A DNA stretch of 62,084 bases from Streptantibioticus silvisoli (GCF_027947535.2 NZ_JAAGKO020000052.1:1-62084); one strand, 5' to 3'; positions 50,317 through 59,849 are shown, numbered from the stretch's first letter. Program-made: numbers and translations. Notes: generated by a model from the letters alone, not told the origin.

Positions 50317-51760
50317 ATGGCCGCCGGGAACCGGAACGCTGCCAGCCACCGGGTGGACGTCCTCGTGCGGCCCCGATCCGGTTCTCGCTCGCCGTCCCGG
50401 TCGCACCGGCGTCAGCGCGCGCTCCGGCACCGGCGTCAGCAACGGCACCGGCATTTCCGGACGCACCGGCACCGGCACCGGCGGCGGTATCGGCACCGAC
50501 GTCAGCATCGGTACCGGCGTCAGCACCCGCACCCCAAGCACGGCGCGCACCGGCGTCGGCAACGGCGCCCGCGTCAGCACCGCCATCGGCGCTCCCACCC
50601 GCGTCATCGCCCCGGCGGTCGGCGTCACCGGGCGCGTCACCGACCGCGCGTCGTCGTGGCTGCGGAACCGCGCGGCTACCACCGCCCGCAGACGGTCCGC
50701 GCCCCGGGGCGGCGAACGGTCGGCTTCACCGGCGCGGTAGCCCTGCCCGGGGCCGGCGCCGTGCCGCCGACGCGGGCGGAACCGTCCGTCAGGGCCTTCG
50801 GCCGGCACTCCGTCAGGCCGCACGGCGTCACCACCACCGCACCAGCGGCACGCAACCGGAACGATCTCATCGAACCTCTCCAACCGGCCCCAGAGGAAGG
50901 GCGATGACCGGGTTTTATCCCAGCGCACCACCGGACGGCCAATCACCACCCGAATGAGAAAACCGGAGCCGGGCCGTCTCCCGGTAACGGCCAGCGACGC
51001 TACGCGCGTCACGGAAGGATGGCGGACGCGCCGCACCGGAACCGGTGTCCCGGGTGGCGCCCGGCGCCCACCGCGACGGCATGCCACCGCCGACGAAGGC
51101 CGGCGGTGTTTCCGGCCGATGGGGCAGCCAAGGGCGGGCGAAGGCGGTCCAGTCGGAACGGCGCACGGCATAGGGGTATTTCTCCCTACCGGAACCTGCG
51201 GTTCGGGACGCGAGCGGGCCTCGTGCCGGACATCTGATCACGTTTTTCGCTCATCCGGGATGGTCGGCGGTGGCGAAAATACGGAACGCGAGCACCGGAC
51301 CCCGCCCCCGCTCGGCGGCGAGGTGTCCGACCCGGCGGGCCGCAGGCCGACCCCGCGTCAGCCGACGCGCAGATGTACACGCAGCAACTCCCTATGTCCC
51401 AGGTCCCGTTCACCCGTCGCCGCCCGTCCGAAGGGGCACCGTCGGCGCCTCGCCGGGCGCCGTTGACACGCCGTGCACCCCGCCGTGACACTGGGCTCGC
51501 GCTCGGCCTTGAACCGGTTCGGGGCCCACGGCGTGAGTCGCCTCCGGCACGCCCCCACCGCCGTTCCGCCGTACCTCCTGGCCGCCGTTCCGCGCCGCCG
51601 GGCAGCTCCCGCGCCGCCGTACCCACCGCAGCGGTCCGCCCGCCCCGGTCCGCGGCCGGTGCGGACCGCCGCCCGGACGCGACCGCGCCGTCAGAGGCGA
51701 CCCGGGCGGGCACGGCGACTTCCTGGATCGCCGCCGTAACGTCAGGAAGGCATAACGACC
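50317..51760. other. 1.4-kb low-complexity region without a confident gene
   Basis: Plus strand 50390-50610 is built of imperfect CACCGGC-GTC/A repeats. On the minus strand one frame reads LTPVP and LTSVPI repeats. Frames around 50630-50900 have good length (for example RFDEIVPVACRWCGGGDAVRPDGVPAEG on the minus strand) but no recognised domain. 51240-51760 precedes the DUF4185 gene and should contain its promoter. Confidence 0.4.
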
Positions 51761-52945
51761 ATGGGAATGGTTCACCGTCGCGGTTTCCTCGGACTGGCCA
51801 TGGGGGCCGTCATCGTTCCGGCGCTGCGCCCCATCTCGGCCGCGGCCTCCGCTCCGGGGCCGGCGCCCGCGGTGGCGCCGGCCGCCACCGGGGGATTCGT
51901 CTACCCGGCGCCCGGACAGAGCACGGGGTCCGGCGTGCTGCCCGCCAAGCCGGCGAGCGTCGAATACCTGGGGGCGCAGGACTACGGGACGGACGTCGCA
52001 CGGGACCTGGGCTTCTCCGGCGTCGTCAACGGCCAGTCGGTGTGGACCTACGGCGACACCCTGGTCCCGAACGGCAGCGGTGGCTACGCCCTGTCGGCGT
52101 CGGACAGCGTGGGCCTCGGCGACTCGTCGAACCCGTTGCGGGTGTACGACACGGTCAACTCCTCGGGCTGGCCGTCGGAGTGGATCCCGCTCAACGCGGC
52201 GGAGAACGCGAACGGCGGCCTCAGCCGCTACGGCATGGGCGGCACCAACGTCGTGGAGTACGCCCCGGGCAAGGGCCTGGTGTGGTATCTGAAGAACGAC
52301 CGCGGCACGGACGGGCAGGGCATCGTCGGAGCCGGTGTCGCCACGGTGACCGCCGGCCCGGGCGGCGCGGTCGCGACCCGCACGAGCGACACGACGTGGG
52401 GACCGACCGAGCCGCACTGGGGCGACGTGGGCGTCACGTACAACCCGCTCGACGGGAAGGTCTACGTCTACGGGCACGGGCCCGACCCCTACGGCCTCAA
52501 CGTGTACCTCGCGCGGGCCTCCGCCGCGCAGGCGACGGACGTCTCCGCCTACGAGTACTGGAACCAGTCCGCACAGGCGTGGACCAACCTGCGCTTCTCC
52601 CTCAGCGGGGCGCTCGGGACCGTGAAGCTCTCCGACGACCTGGCGCTCTTTTCCCACCAGGAACTCGGCCAGTCGAACGCGTTCTGGAGCAACCACTTCA
52701 ACACGTGGATGTTCGTGGCCGGTGCGAACGTCGGATACACCGACATCATGGTGATGACCGCCCCGGCCCTGGAGGGCCCGTGGACCGCGCCGGTCACCGT
52801 CGCGTCCACCTGCCCCGGCAACGTGTGCAGCGCCATCCGGTACGCCATCGCGCCGCACCCGGAGTACGACCCGACCGGCGAGACGATCCTGGTCACCTGG
52901 ACCGACTCCAACGTCGTCCAGACCGCTCGCATCCACTGGCAGTGA
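51761..52945 (+). CDS. Tat-exported DUF4185 protein
   Basis: 394 residues. The start ATG at 51761 has GGAAGG upstream, and the N-terminus HRRGFLGLAMGAVIVPALRPISAAASA is a Tat-like signal. The mature part fits DUF4185, a predicted five-bladed beta-propeller: ARDLGFSGVVNGQSVWTYGDTL, SNPLRVYDT, RYGMGGTNVVEYAPGKGLVWYL, WGDVGVTYNPLDGKVYVYG, NAFWSNHFNTWMFVAG, and ILVTWTDSNVVQTARIHW. Family members resemble glycoside hydrolases that act on wall arabinan or galactan, but catalysis here is inference. It stands alone, plus strand. Confidence 0.88.
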   Translation: MGMVHRRGFLGLAMGAVIVPALRPISAAASAPGPAPAVAPAATGGFVYPAPGQSTGSGVLPAKPASVEYLGAQDYGTDVARDLGFSGVVNGQSVWTYGDTLVPNGSGGYALSASDSVGLGDSSNPLRVYDTVNSSGWPSEWIPLNAAENANGGLSRYGMGGTNVVEYAPGKGLVWYLKNDRGTDGQGIVGAGVATVTAGPGGAVATRTSDTTWGPTEPHWGDVGVTYNPLDGKVYVYGHGPDPYGLNVYLARASAAQATDVSAYEYWNQSAQAWTNLRFSLSGALGTVKLSDDLALFSHQELGQSNAFWSNHFNTWMFVAGANVGYTDIMVMTAPALEGPWTAPVTVASTCPGNVCSAIRYAIAPHPEYDPTGETILVTWTDSNVVQTARIHWQ

Positions 52946-53527
52946 CCCGCGGTCCGCAGCCTGCGGCCCTGCTTTCCGTCGGCGGCCCGCGATCCGCGGC
53001 CCTGCTCACCGCTGGGGCGCGCATCGCTGCCGACGGCTGACCGCGATGTCCCACCGGTGCGTCTGCCCGGTCCCCGCGCGGGGGCCGGGCAGACCTGCGA
53101 AAAGGGGCGCGCCGACCCGGATCGACGAACGGCGCCCACCACGTTCTCCCGCCGATGCCTTGACATGTACAACGTTGTAATCGTGTCATAGGACCACGCC
53201 CGCCGCCCCGAACGAGGGGTGGCGGTTCGGGCCTGCCCGCCCACCGCCGACCGCGAGTGGGGACCCCACCGCCGCAGCACCGCACCGCCGCCGCACCGCA
53301 CCGCCGTACTGCTGCACCGCACCGCCGCAGCACCGCACCGCTGTACCGCTGCCCCGCCGCACCGCCCCGCACCGCCGCGCCACCTGGCACACCGTCTCCT
53401 CAGCCCCGCGCGATCGTGGGCGCCCGGCCGCACCCGCGAGCCGGCCGCGCTCCGACCGGCCGCTCCGCCCCTGCCCCGCCCCTGCTCGGCCCCGACCGCC
53501 CCGCCGGCCACACTCCCGGGAGCACCC
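52946..53527. other. intergenic region with CACCGC simple repeats
   Basis: Contains a GC-rich repeat tract at 53265-53385 (irregular GCACCGCCG / GCACCGCAG units). An AT-richer stretch at 53158-53192 (CTTGACATGTACAACGTTGTAATCGTG), which includes the TACAACGTTGTA palindrome (53167-53178), is the probable promoter of the SGNH gene. No gene is recognised. Confidence 0.5.
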
Positions 53528-54619
53528 ATGCCGATCATCCGTCCGACCGCGCTGTTCGCGGCGATCCTGTGCGCGGTGGCGATGCTGTTCACCGGTGTCC
53601 CACCGGCCCGGGCCGAGTCCAACGGCGGCGTGCGCATCATGCCGCTCGGCGACTCCATCACCGACGGGTACACCACCCCCGGCGGCTACCGCACCGACCT
53701 GTGGCAGTACCTCGCGGCCGACGGACACACCGACGACTTCGTCGGCTCCCAGTCCAACGGGCCGGCGCAGCTGGGCGACCACGACCACGAGGGCCACCCC
53801 GGCTGGCGCATCGACCAGATCGACGCCCAGGTGACCGGCTGGCTCCAGGCCACCGACCCGCGCACCGTGCTGCTGCACATCGGCACGAACGACATGACCC
53901 AGGACTACGACCCGGCCGACGCCCCCGCCCGGCTGTCGAAGCTCATCGGCGACATCACCACCGCCGACCCCGGCGCCGACGTGCTGGTCTCCGACCTGAT
54001 CCCGATCGCCGACCCGACCGCCGAGGCGCTGGCCGAGCAGTACAACGCCGCGGTGCCCGGCGTGGTCGCCGACTGGGCCGCGCAGGGCCGGCACGTGCAC
54101 TTCGTGTCCATGCACGACGCCCTCACCACCGCCGACCTGACCGACGGCGTCCACCCGACCCCCGGCGGCTACTCCAAGATGGCCGCCCGCTGGTACTCCG
54201 CCCTGATCTCCTCGCCGGTCACCCGCTGGGAGGCGGAGAACCCGGCCTACACCACCGTCCAGGACGCCGACCACCCCGCCGACACGACCGCCTCCGGCGG
54301 TTCGAAGACCGGGCACATCGACAACGCGGACAGCTTCCTGCGCTACAGCATCAACGCCCCCTACACCGGCCAGTACCGCATGTACGTACGCGCCGACAAC
54401 GGCATGGGCACCGTGTGCACCCACAACCTCACCGTCGACGACGCCCCGGCGGTCACCGTCTCCTATCCCTCCTACGGCTGGGGCAACTGGACGATGACCG
54501 GCGTCAACGTCCAGCTGAACCAGGGGGCCAACACCCTCACCTTCGCCAAGGGCGACTGCTACGCGGAGATCGACTCCATCGACTTCGCGACCCTCGGCGC
54601 GCCCACCCCCTGGATCTGA
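53528..54619 (+). CDS. secreted SGNH/GDSL hydrolase with CBM35/CBM6-like domain
   Basis: 363 residues from ATG 53528. MPIIRPTALFAAILCAVAMLFTGVPPARAES is a Sec signal. The SGNH hydrolase core has block I MPLGDSITDG (Ser), block III LHIGTNDM (Asn) and block V DGVHPTPGGY (Asp/His), covering residues 35-230. Residues 235-355 (TRWEAENPAYTTVQDADHPADTTASGGSKTGHIDNADSFLRYSINAPYTGQYRMYVRADNG...GANTLTFAKGDCYAEIDSIDFA) are a beta-sandwich carbohydrate-binding module of the CBM35/CBM6 type. It probably deacetylates or de-esterifies plant or microbial polysaccharides outside the cell. Confidence 0.93.
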   Translation: MPIIRPTALFAAILCAVAMLFTGVPPARAESNGGVRIMPLGDSITDGYTTPGGYRTDLWQYLAADGHTDDFVGSQSNGPAQLGDHDHEGHPGWRIDQIDAQVTGWLQATDPRTVLLHIGTNDMTQDYDPADAPARLSKLIGDITTADPGADVLVSDLIPIADPTAEALAEQYNAAVPGVVADWAAQGRHVHFVSMHDALTTADLTDGVHPTPGGYSKMAARWYSALISSPVTRWEAENPAYTTVQDADHPADTTASGGSKTGHIDNADSFLRYSINAPYTGQYRMYVRADNGMGTVCTHNLTVDDAPAVTVSYPSYGWGNWTMTGVNVQLNQGANTLTFAKGDCYAEIDSIDFATLGAPTPWI

Positions 54620-54760
54620 GCGCCCCCGGATCCGAGCGCTCCCTGGACCTGAACGGGCCGGGCTGCGGTGGTGGTGGCGGGTGCCGTCCACCACCGTCCG
54701 TCCACGGTTCCCGTCCGCCCGCCGTCCGCTGTTCCTGCCTGCCCCTGCCCGCCGTTCCTG

Positions 54761-54790
54761 CCCGCCGTTCCCCCGCGCGGGAACGGCGGG
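54761..54790. terminator. hairpin after the SGNH gene
   Basis: CCCGCCGTTCCC and GGGAACGGCGGG form a perfect 12-bp stem with a 6-base loop, 141 bp after the SGNH stop and just before the next gene pair. Confidence 0.7.
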
Positions 54791-54809
54791 CCCGTGTTTG
54801 ACTGTCCGG

Positions 54810-55718
54810 GTGGAAAGCAAGCGCGTTCCCACGTTCGCCAGGCGTCCCGGCCGTTCCGGTGCGGGGGCGCGGAGCGAGGTGCGTGCCCGGGCCGCCGCGG
54901 AGCGCGAACGGGTGCGCCTCATGATCTCCATCACCGCCCGGGCCGGCCAGTACCGCAAGGGCCTGGTGCACGCGGCCGGCCGGCTGAGTACCGAGGAGGC
55001 GGTCATCCTCGCCGACCTCGAACGGCACGGCCTCCAGGTGCCGCAGCTGCACGACGTGCTCTGCGGCGGCCATGTGCTGGTGGACGATCCGGGACTGTAC
55101 GAGGAGTGGCGGTTCGACAGGGTCAGCCACCCGCGCATCTCCAGCCACCACCGCGACATCGACAAGACGCGGTACCCCGATATCGGCATGCGCGGGAACG
55201 TGGTGCGGGAGAAGCTGCACGGGCGCACCCAGCAGGGCACCTGGGTGCAGTTGGAGAAGACACCGGCGGCCTTCGGCCAGCGCAAACTGCCGAGCTTCGA
55301 CGACGTGCGGCACCTGATGGACTACGTCGTCTACCGGATCACCCGCAGCAACGTCGGCCCCTGGGGGCTGTCGCGGATGACGGAACGCCGTCCGATGTAC
55401 CTGTCGCCGATGCTCGCGGTCCCCACGCGACTCACGCCGCCGGTCGCTCGGTCGCTGACCCGGGCGCTGCACCGGATCGAGGAGAGCGACGACGTCACGG
55501 CCGTCTCCGCGGACCTGGCCTCCCACGTTCCGCCGCCCGAACGGGCCGATCCGGCAAACGAGTTGGGGCGGGCGCTGTCGGGCAGGGGCGGGCGCGGACT
55601 GTTCGGGAGTTCCGAGGTGTGGGTCACCCAGGCCCCGTCGCCCAGCGCCGCCGCAGTCCTCAGCGAGAGCCACAGGCCGCCGCCGGCGGACACGTGGCGG
55701 GTGGGAGAGCCGACATGA
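54810..55718 (+). CDS. unknown protein, first gene of a coupled pair
   Basis: 302 residues if started at GTG 54810; an in-frame ATG at 54921 is an alternative and no ribosome-binding site decides. The core (MISITARAGQYRKGLVHAAGRLSTEEAVILADLERHGLQVPQLHDVLCGGHVLVDDPGLYEEWRFDRVSHPRISSHHRDIDKTRYPDIGMRGNVVREKLHGRTQQGTWVQLEKTPAAF...FDDVRHLMDYVVYRITRSNVGPWGLSRMTERRPMYLSPML) is well conserved-looking, with a SHHRDID motif and an EKLHG-TQQGTWVQLE block. I do not recognise the family. The last four bases overlap the next ATG (ATGA), so the two proteins are coupled. Confidence 0.7.
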   Translation: MESKRVPTFARRPGRSGAGARSEVRARAAAERERVRLMISITARAGQYRKGLVHAAGRLSTEEAVILADLERHGLQVPQLHDVLCGGHVLVDDPGLYEEWRFDRVSHPRISSHHRDIDKTRYPDIGMRGNVVREKLHGRTQQGTWVQLEKTPAAFGQRKLPSFDDVRHLMDYVVYRITRSNVGPWGLSRMTERRPMYLSPMLAVPTRLTPPVARSLTRALHRIEESDDVTAVSADLASHVPPPERADPANELGRALSGRGGRGLFGSSEVWVTQAPSPSAAAVLSESHRPPPADTWRVGEPT

Positions 55719-56491
55719 ACGACGACCAGCGCAACGCCGGTGCCACCGGGCCGGGTTCGGCCGGCCAGCCGGACGCCGCGTCAGTGCCGGAAGGTCTGGT
55801 GACGGCGGTGGTGGGCCTGGTGGACACCGGTCCGGTCATGCTCGGCGCCTACACCATCGCCGAACTGACCGCGGTGGACGCCATCGTGGACTTCCTGGAG
55901 GCCCGTCCCTCGGACGAGGTGCTCGCCGAGGCGGTCCGGTCGCTGGCGGCGCGGCAGTTGCTGCTGGCCGGGTCGTCGCAGGAACAGGTGGAAGTACGCG
56001 GTGACTTGGGGATCGCGGTGGCGTTCCAGCAGCGCGCCCGCATGGTGCTCGACGCCCGCTCGGCCGGGACGGAGCCGGGGGAGCCGTGGCGCATCCTGGT
56101 GCTGCCGCAGCCGGAACGGATCTGCCTGGTGGTGCGCATCGACGCGCTCGGGGTGCACGAGATCGCCCTCCACAAGCTGGACGAGACGCTGCGGATGCTC
56201 ACCGAGTGGCTGCCGCGCGGCTCGGCGGCCGGGGAGGAGACCGTGGCGGACGCGGACGTGCTGCTCACCGGTTCCGAACGGTCGGCGCTGGTGACCGTCA
56301 CCGAGTACACGGCGCAGGGGTCCGCGGAGATCGCCGGCGACAGCAGGGACCTGATCCTGGCCCGCCGGGACGGCCGCCTGCACGCACTGTCGCGCAAGCG
56401 GTCGGCCCACCAGGACGGCGTATTGGAGCCGGCCACGGTCGACGGCAAGGACGGCGTCCGCGACCGCCTGCTGGAACTGATCGCCGCGTGA
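55715..56491 (+). CDS. unknown protein, second gene of a coupled pair (EspG-like by pattern)
   Basis: 258 residues. The order of elements suggests the EspG/ESX-secretion-associated chaperone fold: AYTIAELTAVDAIVDFL, a helical bundle with EVLAEAVRSLAARQLLL, then alternating strands PWRILVLPQPERICLVVRIDALGVHEIALHKLDETLRMLTEWLP and a C-terminal half repeating the pattern. There are no enzymatic motifs. The ATGA overlap with the preceding gene implies the two products work together, for example as a secreted protein and its chaperone. No ESX secretion genes are in the window. This is inference only. Confidence 0.65.
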   Translation: MNDDQRNAGATGPGSAGQPDAASVPEGLVTAVVGLVDTGPVMLGAYTIAELTAVDAIVDFLEARPSDEVLAEAVRSLAARQLLLAGSSQEQVEVRGDLGIAVAFQQRARMVLDARSAGTEPGEPWRILVLPQPERICLVVRIDALGVHEIALHKLDETLRMLTEWLPRGSAAGEETVADADVLLTGSERSALVTVTEYTAQGSAEIAGDSRDLILARRDGRLHALSRKRSAHQDGVLEPATVDGKDGVRDRLLELIAA

Positions 56492-56723
56492 GAGTCGCCT
56501 GACGCGGCCTCAACTCCGTTCCCCCGTAAGCCCCAGAAGTCCGCTCGCCGCCCGGTGTTCCTGAACTGCCGTGCGACGTGGGCCGGTTGGTCGTCCCGGC
56601 TCCCAACTCGCAGCGGGCAGGCGCCTTCCCGGCTTCCGCCGCCCCCCCGCTGCCGGAGCCCCGCCGTATGACGGACCTTGACCGCCGGCGTTGCTGCCTC
56701 ACGGACCGCGGTGCGGAGGCCTT

Positions 56724-57944
56724 TCACAGACCCCCGGTGTAGAGCAGCCGGTTGGGGGAGTCGGGGCCGAGGGAGGTGATGACGTCCTTGGTGGAGGTGT
56801 CGGTGAGGCTGCGGATGATCTCCGGGGGTGTGATCCGGGGGTCCCGTTCTTCGAGGAGTGCCGCGGCGCCGGCGACGTGGGGTGCGGCCATGGAGGTGCC
56901 GCTGAGGGCGTGGGAGCCGCCGCCCAGTTGCACGGAAACGATGCCCACGCCGGGCGCGTAGAGCGACACGCAGGGGCCGAAGTTGCTGAACCCGGCCTGG
57001 CGGTCCTGGCGGTCGACGGCGCCCACGGTGAGGGCCTTCGCCGCCCGGCCCGGGGAGGCGTCGCACGCGTTCCGCGCGTCGTTGCCGGCGGAGACGACGG
57101 GCAGGACACCGCGGTCGGCCAGTGCGTCGGCGGCCGTGTCGATCGCGACGGACGCCGCCTCACCGATGGACGCGTTCAGGACGGCCGGACGCCGGGCGTG
57201 GGCGGCGACCCAGTCAAGGCCGGCGATCGTCTGGGCCGCCGTGCCTTCACCGGTGCAGCCCAGCACTCGGACCGCGACCAGGGAGACCTCGCGCGCCACG
57301 CCGTAGGTCCTGCCGCCGATGGTCCCGGCGACGTGGGTGCCGTGGGAGTGGCAGTCCTGGCCGTCGTGCCCGTCCCCGACAGCGTCGAACCCGACGGTGG
57401 CGCGTCCACCGAACTCCGCGTTGCCGGTCTCGATCCCGGTGTCGAGGACGTACGCGGTCACGCCACGGCCGGTGCCGTCGACGGTGAACCGGTCGTCGAG
57501 GGGGAGTGCGCGCTGGTCGATCCGGTCCAGGCCCCAGCTGCCGACCGCCGGCTCCGGTCCGTTCGCCGCGTGGGGCGTCCGCCCGGTGCCCCGGCCCGCC
57601 GCGTCCGGCGGCCGTGTCCCGTCGAGCGTGACCTCGCTGTTCTCCTCGATGGCCTCGACGGCGGGCAGCGTTCGGGCCAGCCCCAGTTGGAGGGGCGTGA
57701 GGGTCGCGGCGAACCCGCGCAGCGCGGTGCCGTAGGTGAACAGCGCCCTGACCCCCAGCCTCCCGAGCACCTCCTGCGGTGAGAACGCGGGTTTGACCGT
57801 GACGATGTACTGGCCCGGCACCGCCCGGGCGGAACGCTCCACCGCGACCGGCCGTCCGCCGGGCGCGGCCACCGCGCCCACCCCGCCGGCCGCCGGAACG
57901 ACGAGCAGAAGAACAGGTACCACCCAACGCACCAACGCGCGCAT
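56724..57944 (-). CDS. secreted subtilisin-like serine protease (S8)
   Basis: 406 residues from ATG 57944. Residues 1-27 are a signal peptide (MRALVRWVVPVLLLVVPAAGGVGAVAA). An I9-type propeptide follows (VPGQYIVTVKP...LRGFAATLTPLQLGLARTLPAVEAIEENSEV). The catalytic domain has Asp in AYVLDTGIE, His in CHSHGTHVAGTIGG, the oxyanion Asn in VVSAGNDARN and Ser in LSGTSMAAPHVAG. There is a Cys pair in DCH and NACDASP, as in proteinase K-like enzymes. It is complete and probably active outside the cell. It is convergent with the unknown pair. Confidence 0.95.
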   Translation of the reverse strand: MRALVRWVVPVLLLVVPAAGGVGAVAAPGGRPVAVERSARAVPGQYIVTVKPAFSPQEVLGRLGVRALFTYGTALRGFAATLTPLQLGLARTLPAVEAIEENSEVTLDGTRPPDAAGRGTGRTPHAANGPEPAVGSWGLDRIDQRALPLDDRFTVDGTGRGVTAYVLDTGIETGNAEFGGRATVGFDAVGDGHDGQDCHSHGTHVAGTIGGRTYGVAREVSLVAVRVLGCTGEGTAAQTIAGLDWVAAHARRPAVLNASIGEAASVAIDTAADALADRGVLPVVSAGNDARNACDASPGRAAKALTVGAVDRQDRQAGFSNFGPCVSLYAPGVGIVSVQLGGGSHALSGTSMAAPHVAGAAALLEERDPRITPPEIIRSLTDTSTKDVITSLGPDSPNRLLYTGGL

Positions 57945-58413
57945 CGACACTCCGTTGAAAAGACGAAAACAACACGGACACTCCCGGCCACGAAGCGGCC
58001 GCATCCTCCCTTTCGGCCGCAGGCCCGCACAACTTGAGTACGGCGGGACGGCGGGACGGCCGGATCGGCGGAACCGGGACCGTGATGCCGGACAGGCGTG
58101 CGGCCCGGTCCGGGCCGTTCCGGCCGGACCCCAACGGGCTCGCGGGAGGCCGTCCGTCGCGGCGAAGGCGGCGCACCGGCCGAGTTGTGCCGACCCCCCC
58201 ACGGCTGCCCTCTCCCGCCGCAGCCTCGCGTGTACGGCCAAAGGATCACGTGCGCAGCCTCGCGTGTACGACCAAAGGATCACGTGCCGGATCGATTCAC
58301 CTCCGGAACATGCGGGAGGGAATGAGCCCGGTGGGAAGGCGGGTGGTCAGCGGGGTTTGGGTTCTGCCGCCCAGGACAGGCGAAAGGGTGTCAACGAAAG
58401 GTCTTGGAACACT
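57945..58413. other. divergent intergenic region with a 34-bp tandem duplication
   Basis: Between the protease (minus) and the STAS gene (plus). Apart from the tandem repeat at 58221-58288 no gene is recognised. Confidence 0.5.
58221..58288. repeat. 34-bp direct repeat, two tandem copies
   Basis: CAGCCTCGCGTGTACG... occurs twice head to tail with a 34-bp period and two differences (GGCC/GACC and the last base). Each copy contains GGATCACGTG. It lies about 125-190 bp upstream of the STAS gene, so it may double an operator or a promoter element. Confidence 0.9.
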
Positions 58414-58827
58414 GTGCACGGTACGGAGCTGACTGTTCTCGCCGATGATTCGATGTCCACCGGGTCGGTCGGCCTGTTGCGTCTGTTCGGCGAGTTGGAT
58501 CAGGACAGTGGAGCGCAGCTGTTCACCGAGGTCGGGGCGCAGGCGGAAGCCGGACGTCGGTGGATGGTACTGGAGTGTTCGCAGCTGGTTTTCTGCGATT
58601 CCAGCGGCCTCAATTGTCTGCTGCGGGTCCGGCAACTACTCGACCGCCAAGGCGGGGGATTGTTCCTCGTCCGCCCCCAGAAAAGCCTGGCACTCGTCCT
58701 GTCCATCACCGGTATCGATCAGGTCCTGTCCGTGACCGGAACCGTCGAGGAAGCGCTGCAAAGTACGCGCGAAGAGGCAAGGTCCACTGACCGGTCCGCC
58801 AGGTTACGCGATCACGGCATCGGATAG
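58414..58827 (+). CDS. anti-anti-sigma factor (STAS domain, RsbV-like)
   Basis: 137 residues from GTG 58414. The STAS domain reads VGLLRLFGELDQDSGAQLFTEVGAQAEAGRRWMVLECSQLVFCDSSGLNCLLRVRQLLDRQGGGLFLVRPQKSLALVLSITGIDQVLSVTGTVEEAL. The first Ser of CDSSGL is the site phosphorylated by the partner kinase. It is first of a cluster with an RsbW-like kinase (58892) and a PP2C phosphatase (60228), the classic partner-switching set. When dephosphorylated it sequesters the kinase and frees a sigma factor. No sigma gene is in the window. Confidence 0.93.
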   Translation: MHGTELTVLADDSMSTGSVGLLRLFGELDQDSGAQLFTEVGAQAEAGRRWMVLECSQLVFCDSSGLNCLLRVRQLLDRQGGGLFLVRPQKSLALVLSITGIDQVLSVTGTVEEALQSTREEARSTDRSARLRDHGIG

Positions 58828-58891
58828 CCCGGCGCGGCGGTGTTCCGAGAGGCATCGGCGGTGCCGAGGTGTCGGCGAAAGGAGATTCACC

Positions 58892-59308
58892 ATGAAACCC
58901 CCATCGGCTGCTGACCGCGGCACTGAACCGGTCGACGTGTGCCTCGACCTGGACGGCGACCCCACCTGCATCGCCCGGGCGCGGGACGCCGCCACCGCCT
59001 ACCTCGCCCGCAGGGCTCCGTACGTCCCCAGCACGTTCCGGATGAATCTCCTGCTGGTCGTCTCCGAACTGGTCACGAACGCCGTCCGCCACGCGCCGGG
59101 TCCCCTGACGCTCTGCCTGGACCTGCTGCCGGACGGACTGGACGTCAGCGTGGAGGACTCCAGCCCCACCCCGCCGCAGTCCAGGGTCCCCGACCCGCGT
59201 CACGGTCCCGGCGGATACGGCTGGCCCATAGTCCAGCGCCTCGCGCGCCAGGTGCGCATAGTCCCCCGCCACGGCGGCAAGGCCGTCCACGCCGTCCTCA
59301 CCTGGTAG
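58892..59308 (+). CDS. RsbW-like anti-sigma factor / serine kinase (HATPase_c)
   Basis: 138 residues from ATG 58892, with AAGGAG upstream. N-box FRMNLLLVVSELVTNAVRHAPG, then LDVSVEDSSPTPP (G1-like D-x-G region) and GPGGYGWPIVQRLARQVRIV (G2-like box). The E-x-x-x-N and GxGGxG residues for ATP binding are mostly present, as in the Streptomyces regulatory HATPase family. It is 64 bp downstream of the STAS gene and likely in the same operon. It should phosphorylate the STAS protein or bind a sigma factor. Confidence 0.93.
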   Translation: MKPPSAADRGTEPVDVCLDLDGDPTCIARARDAATAYLARRAPYVPSTFRMNLLLVVSELVTNAVRHAPGPLTLCLDLLPDGLDVSVEDSSPTPPQSRVPDPRHGPGGYGWPIVQRLARQVRIVPRHGGKAVHAVLTW

Positions 59309-59672
59309 AAGGACCGGGGGGATCGCGCAGCGCGGGCCGCAGGCTCTGCCGGGGGCACCGTTCCGCGACTCGCCCCGATTCACCGCGTCGCCGGGCCCGC
59401 TTTCGGCGGAAGTATCCGTACGTACATTCCCGTGGTCATCCCCGATTCGGTGGAGCCGGTGCCGGAATCGCCGCCGTCATCAACAAGCCCCGCACCGCCG
59501 GTGGCCTCGGTCTTTGCGTTCCAACGGTGGGTGGGTGGCCGCGCGTTCCACGGGTAGGGCACGAGCGCGTACCGGTGAAGGACGGACCCCTGGCGCTCGC
59601 CGTGCGGAACGGGGGCGGGAAAAATTTCGGCATGTATGTCCGCGACCCGGGAAGAAGTCGGCCAGGAGGTTG
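59309..59672. other. intergenic region before the hydrophobic protein gene
   Basis: No gene is recognised. The AT-richer stretch around 59620-59645 (AAAAATTTCGGCATGTATG) may be the promoter of the next small gene. Confidence 0.45.
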
Positions 59673-59849
59673 ATGACAATGGGCGCTCTTCTTTTGGTGC
59701 TTCTGCTGGCGCTGGTGCTCGGCGGTGTGGGTTTCGCCGTGCATATCCTGTGGTGGGTCGCGCTGGTGGTCCTGGTCGTGTGGCTGCTCGGATTCGTCCT
59801 CCGAAGTGCGGGTTCCGGTGGCTCTCGGGGCCGTTGGTATCGATGGTGA
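59673..59849 (+). CDS. small hydrophobic membrane protein (Lmo0937 type)
   Basis: 58 residues from ATG 59673 or 56 from ATG 59679; AGGAGG at 59664-59669 fits the second better. MGALLLVLLLALVLGGVGFAVHILWWVALVVLVVWLLGFVLRSAG-GGSRGRWYRW has two transmembrane helices and the terminal RWYRW typical of this stress-associated family in Streptomyces. It lies among partner-switching genes and ends 34 bp before a strong terminator, suggesting a stress-induced single-gene unit. Confidence 0.85.
   Translation: MTMGALLLVLLLALVLGGVGFAVHILWWVALVVLVVWLLGFVLRSAGSGGSRGRWYRW

Noticed and set aside
53265-53385. CRISPR-like or coding interpretation of the GCACCGCCG tract
   Set aside because: Units are irregular, 6-12 bp long and without spacers. 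It is simple-sequence DNA.
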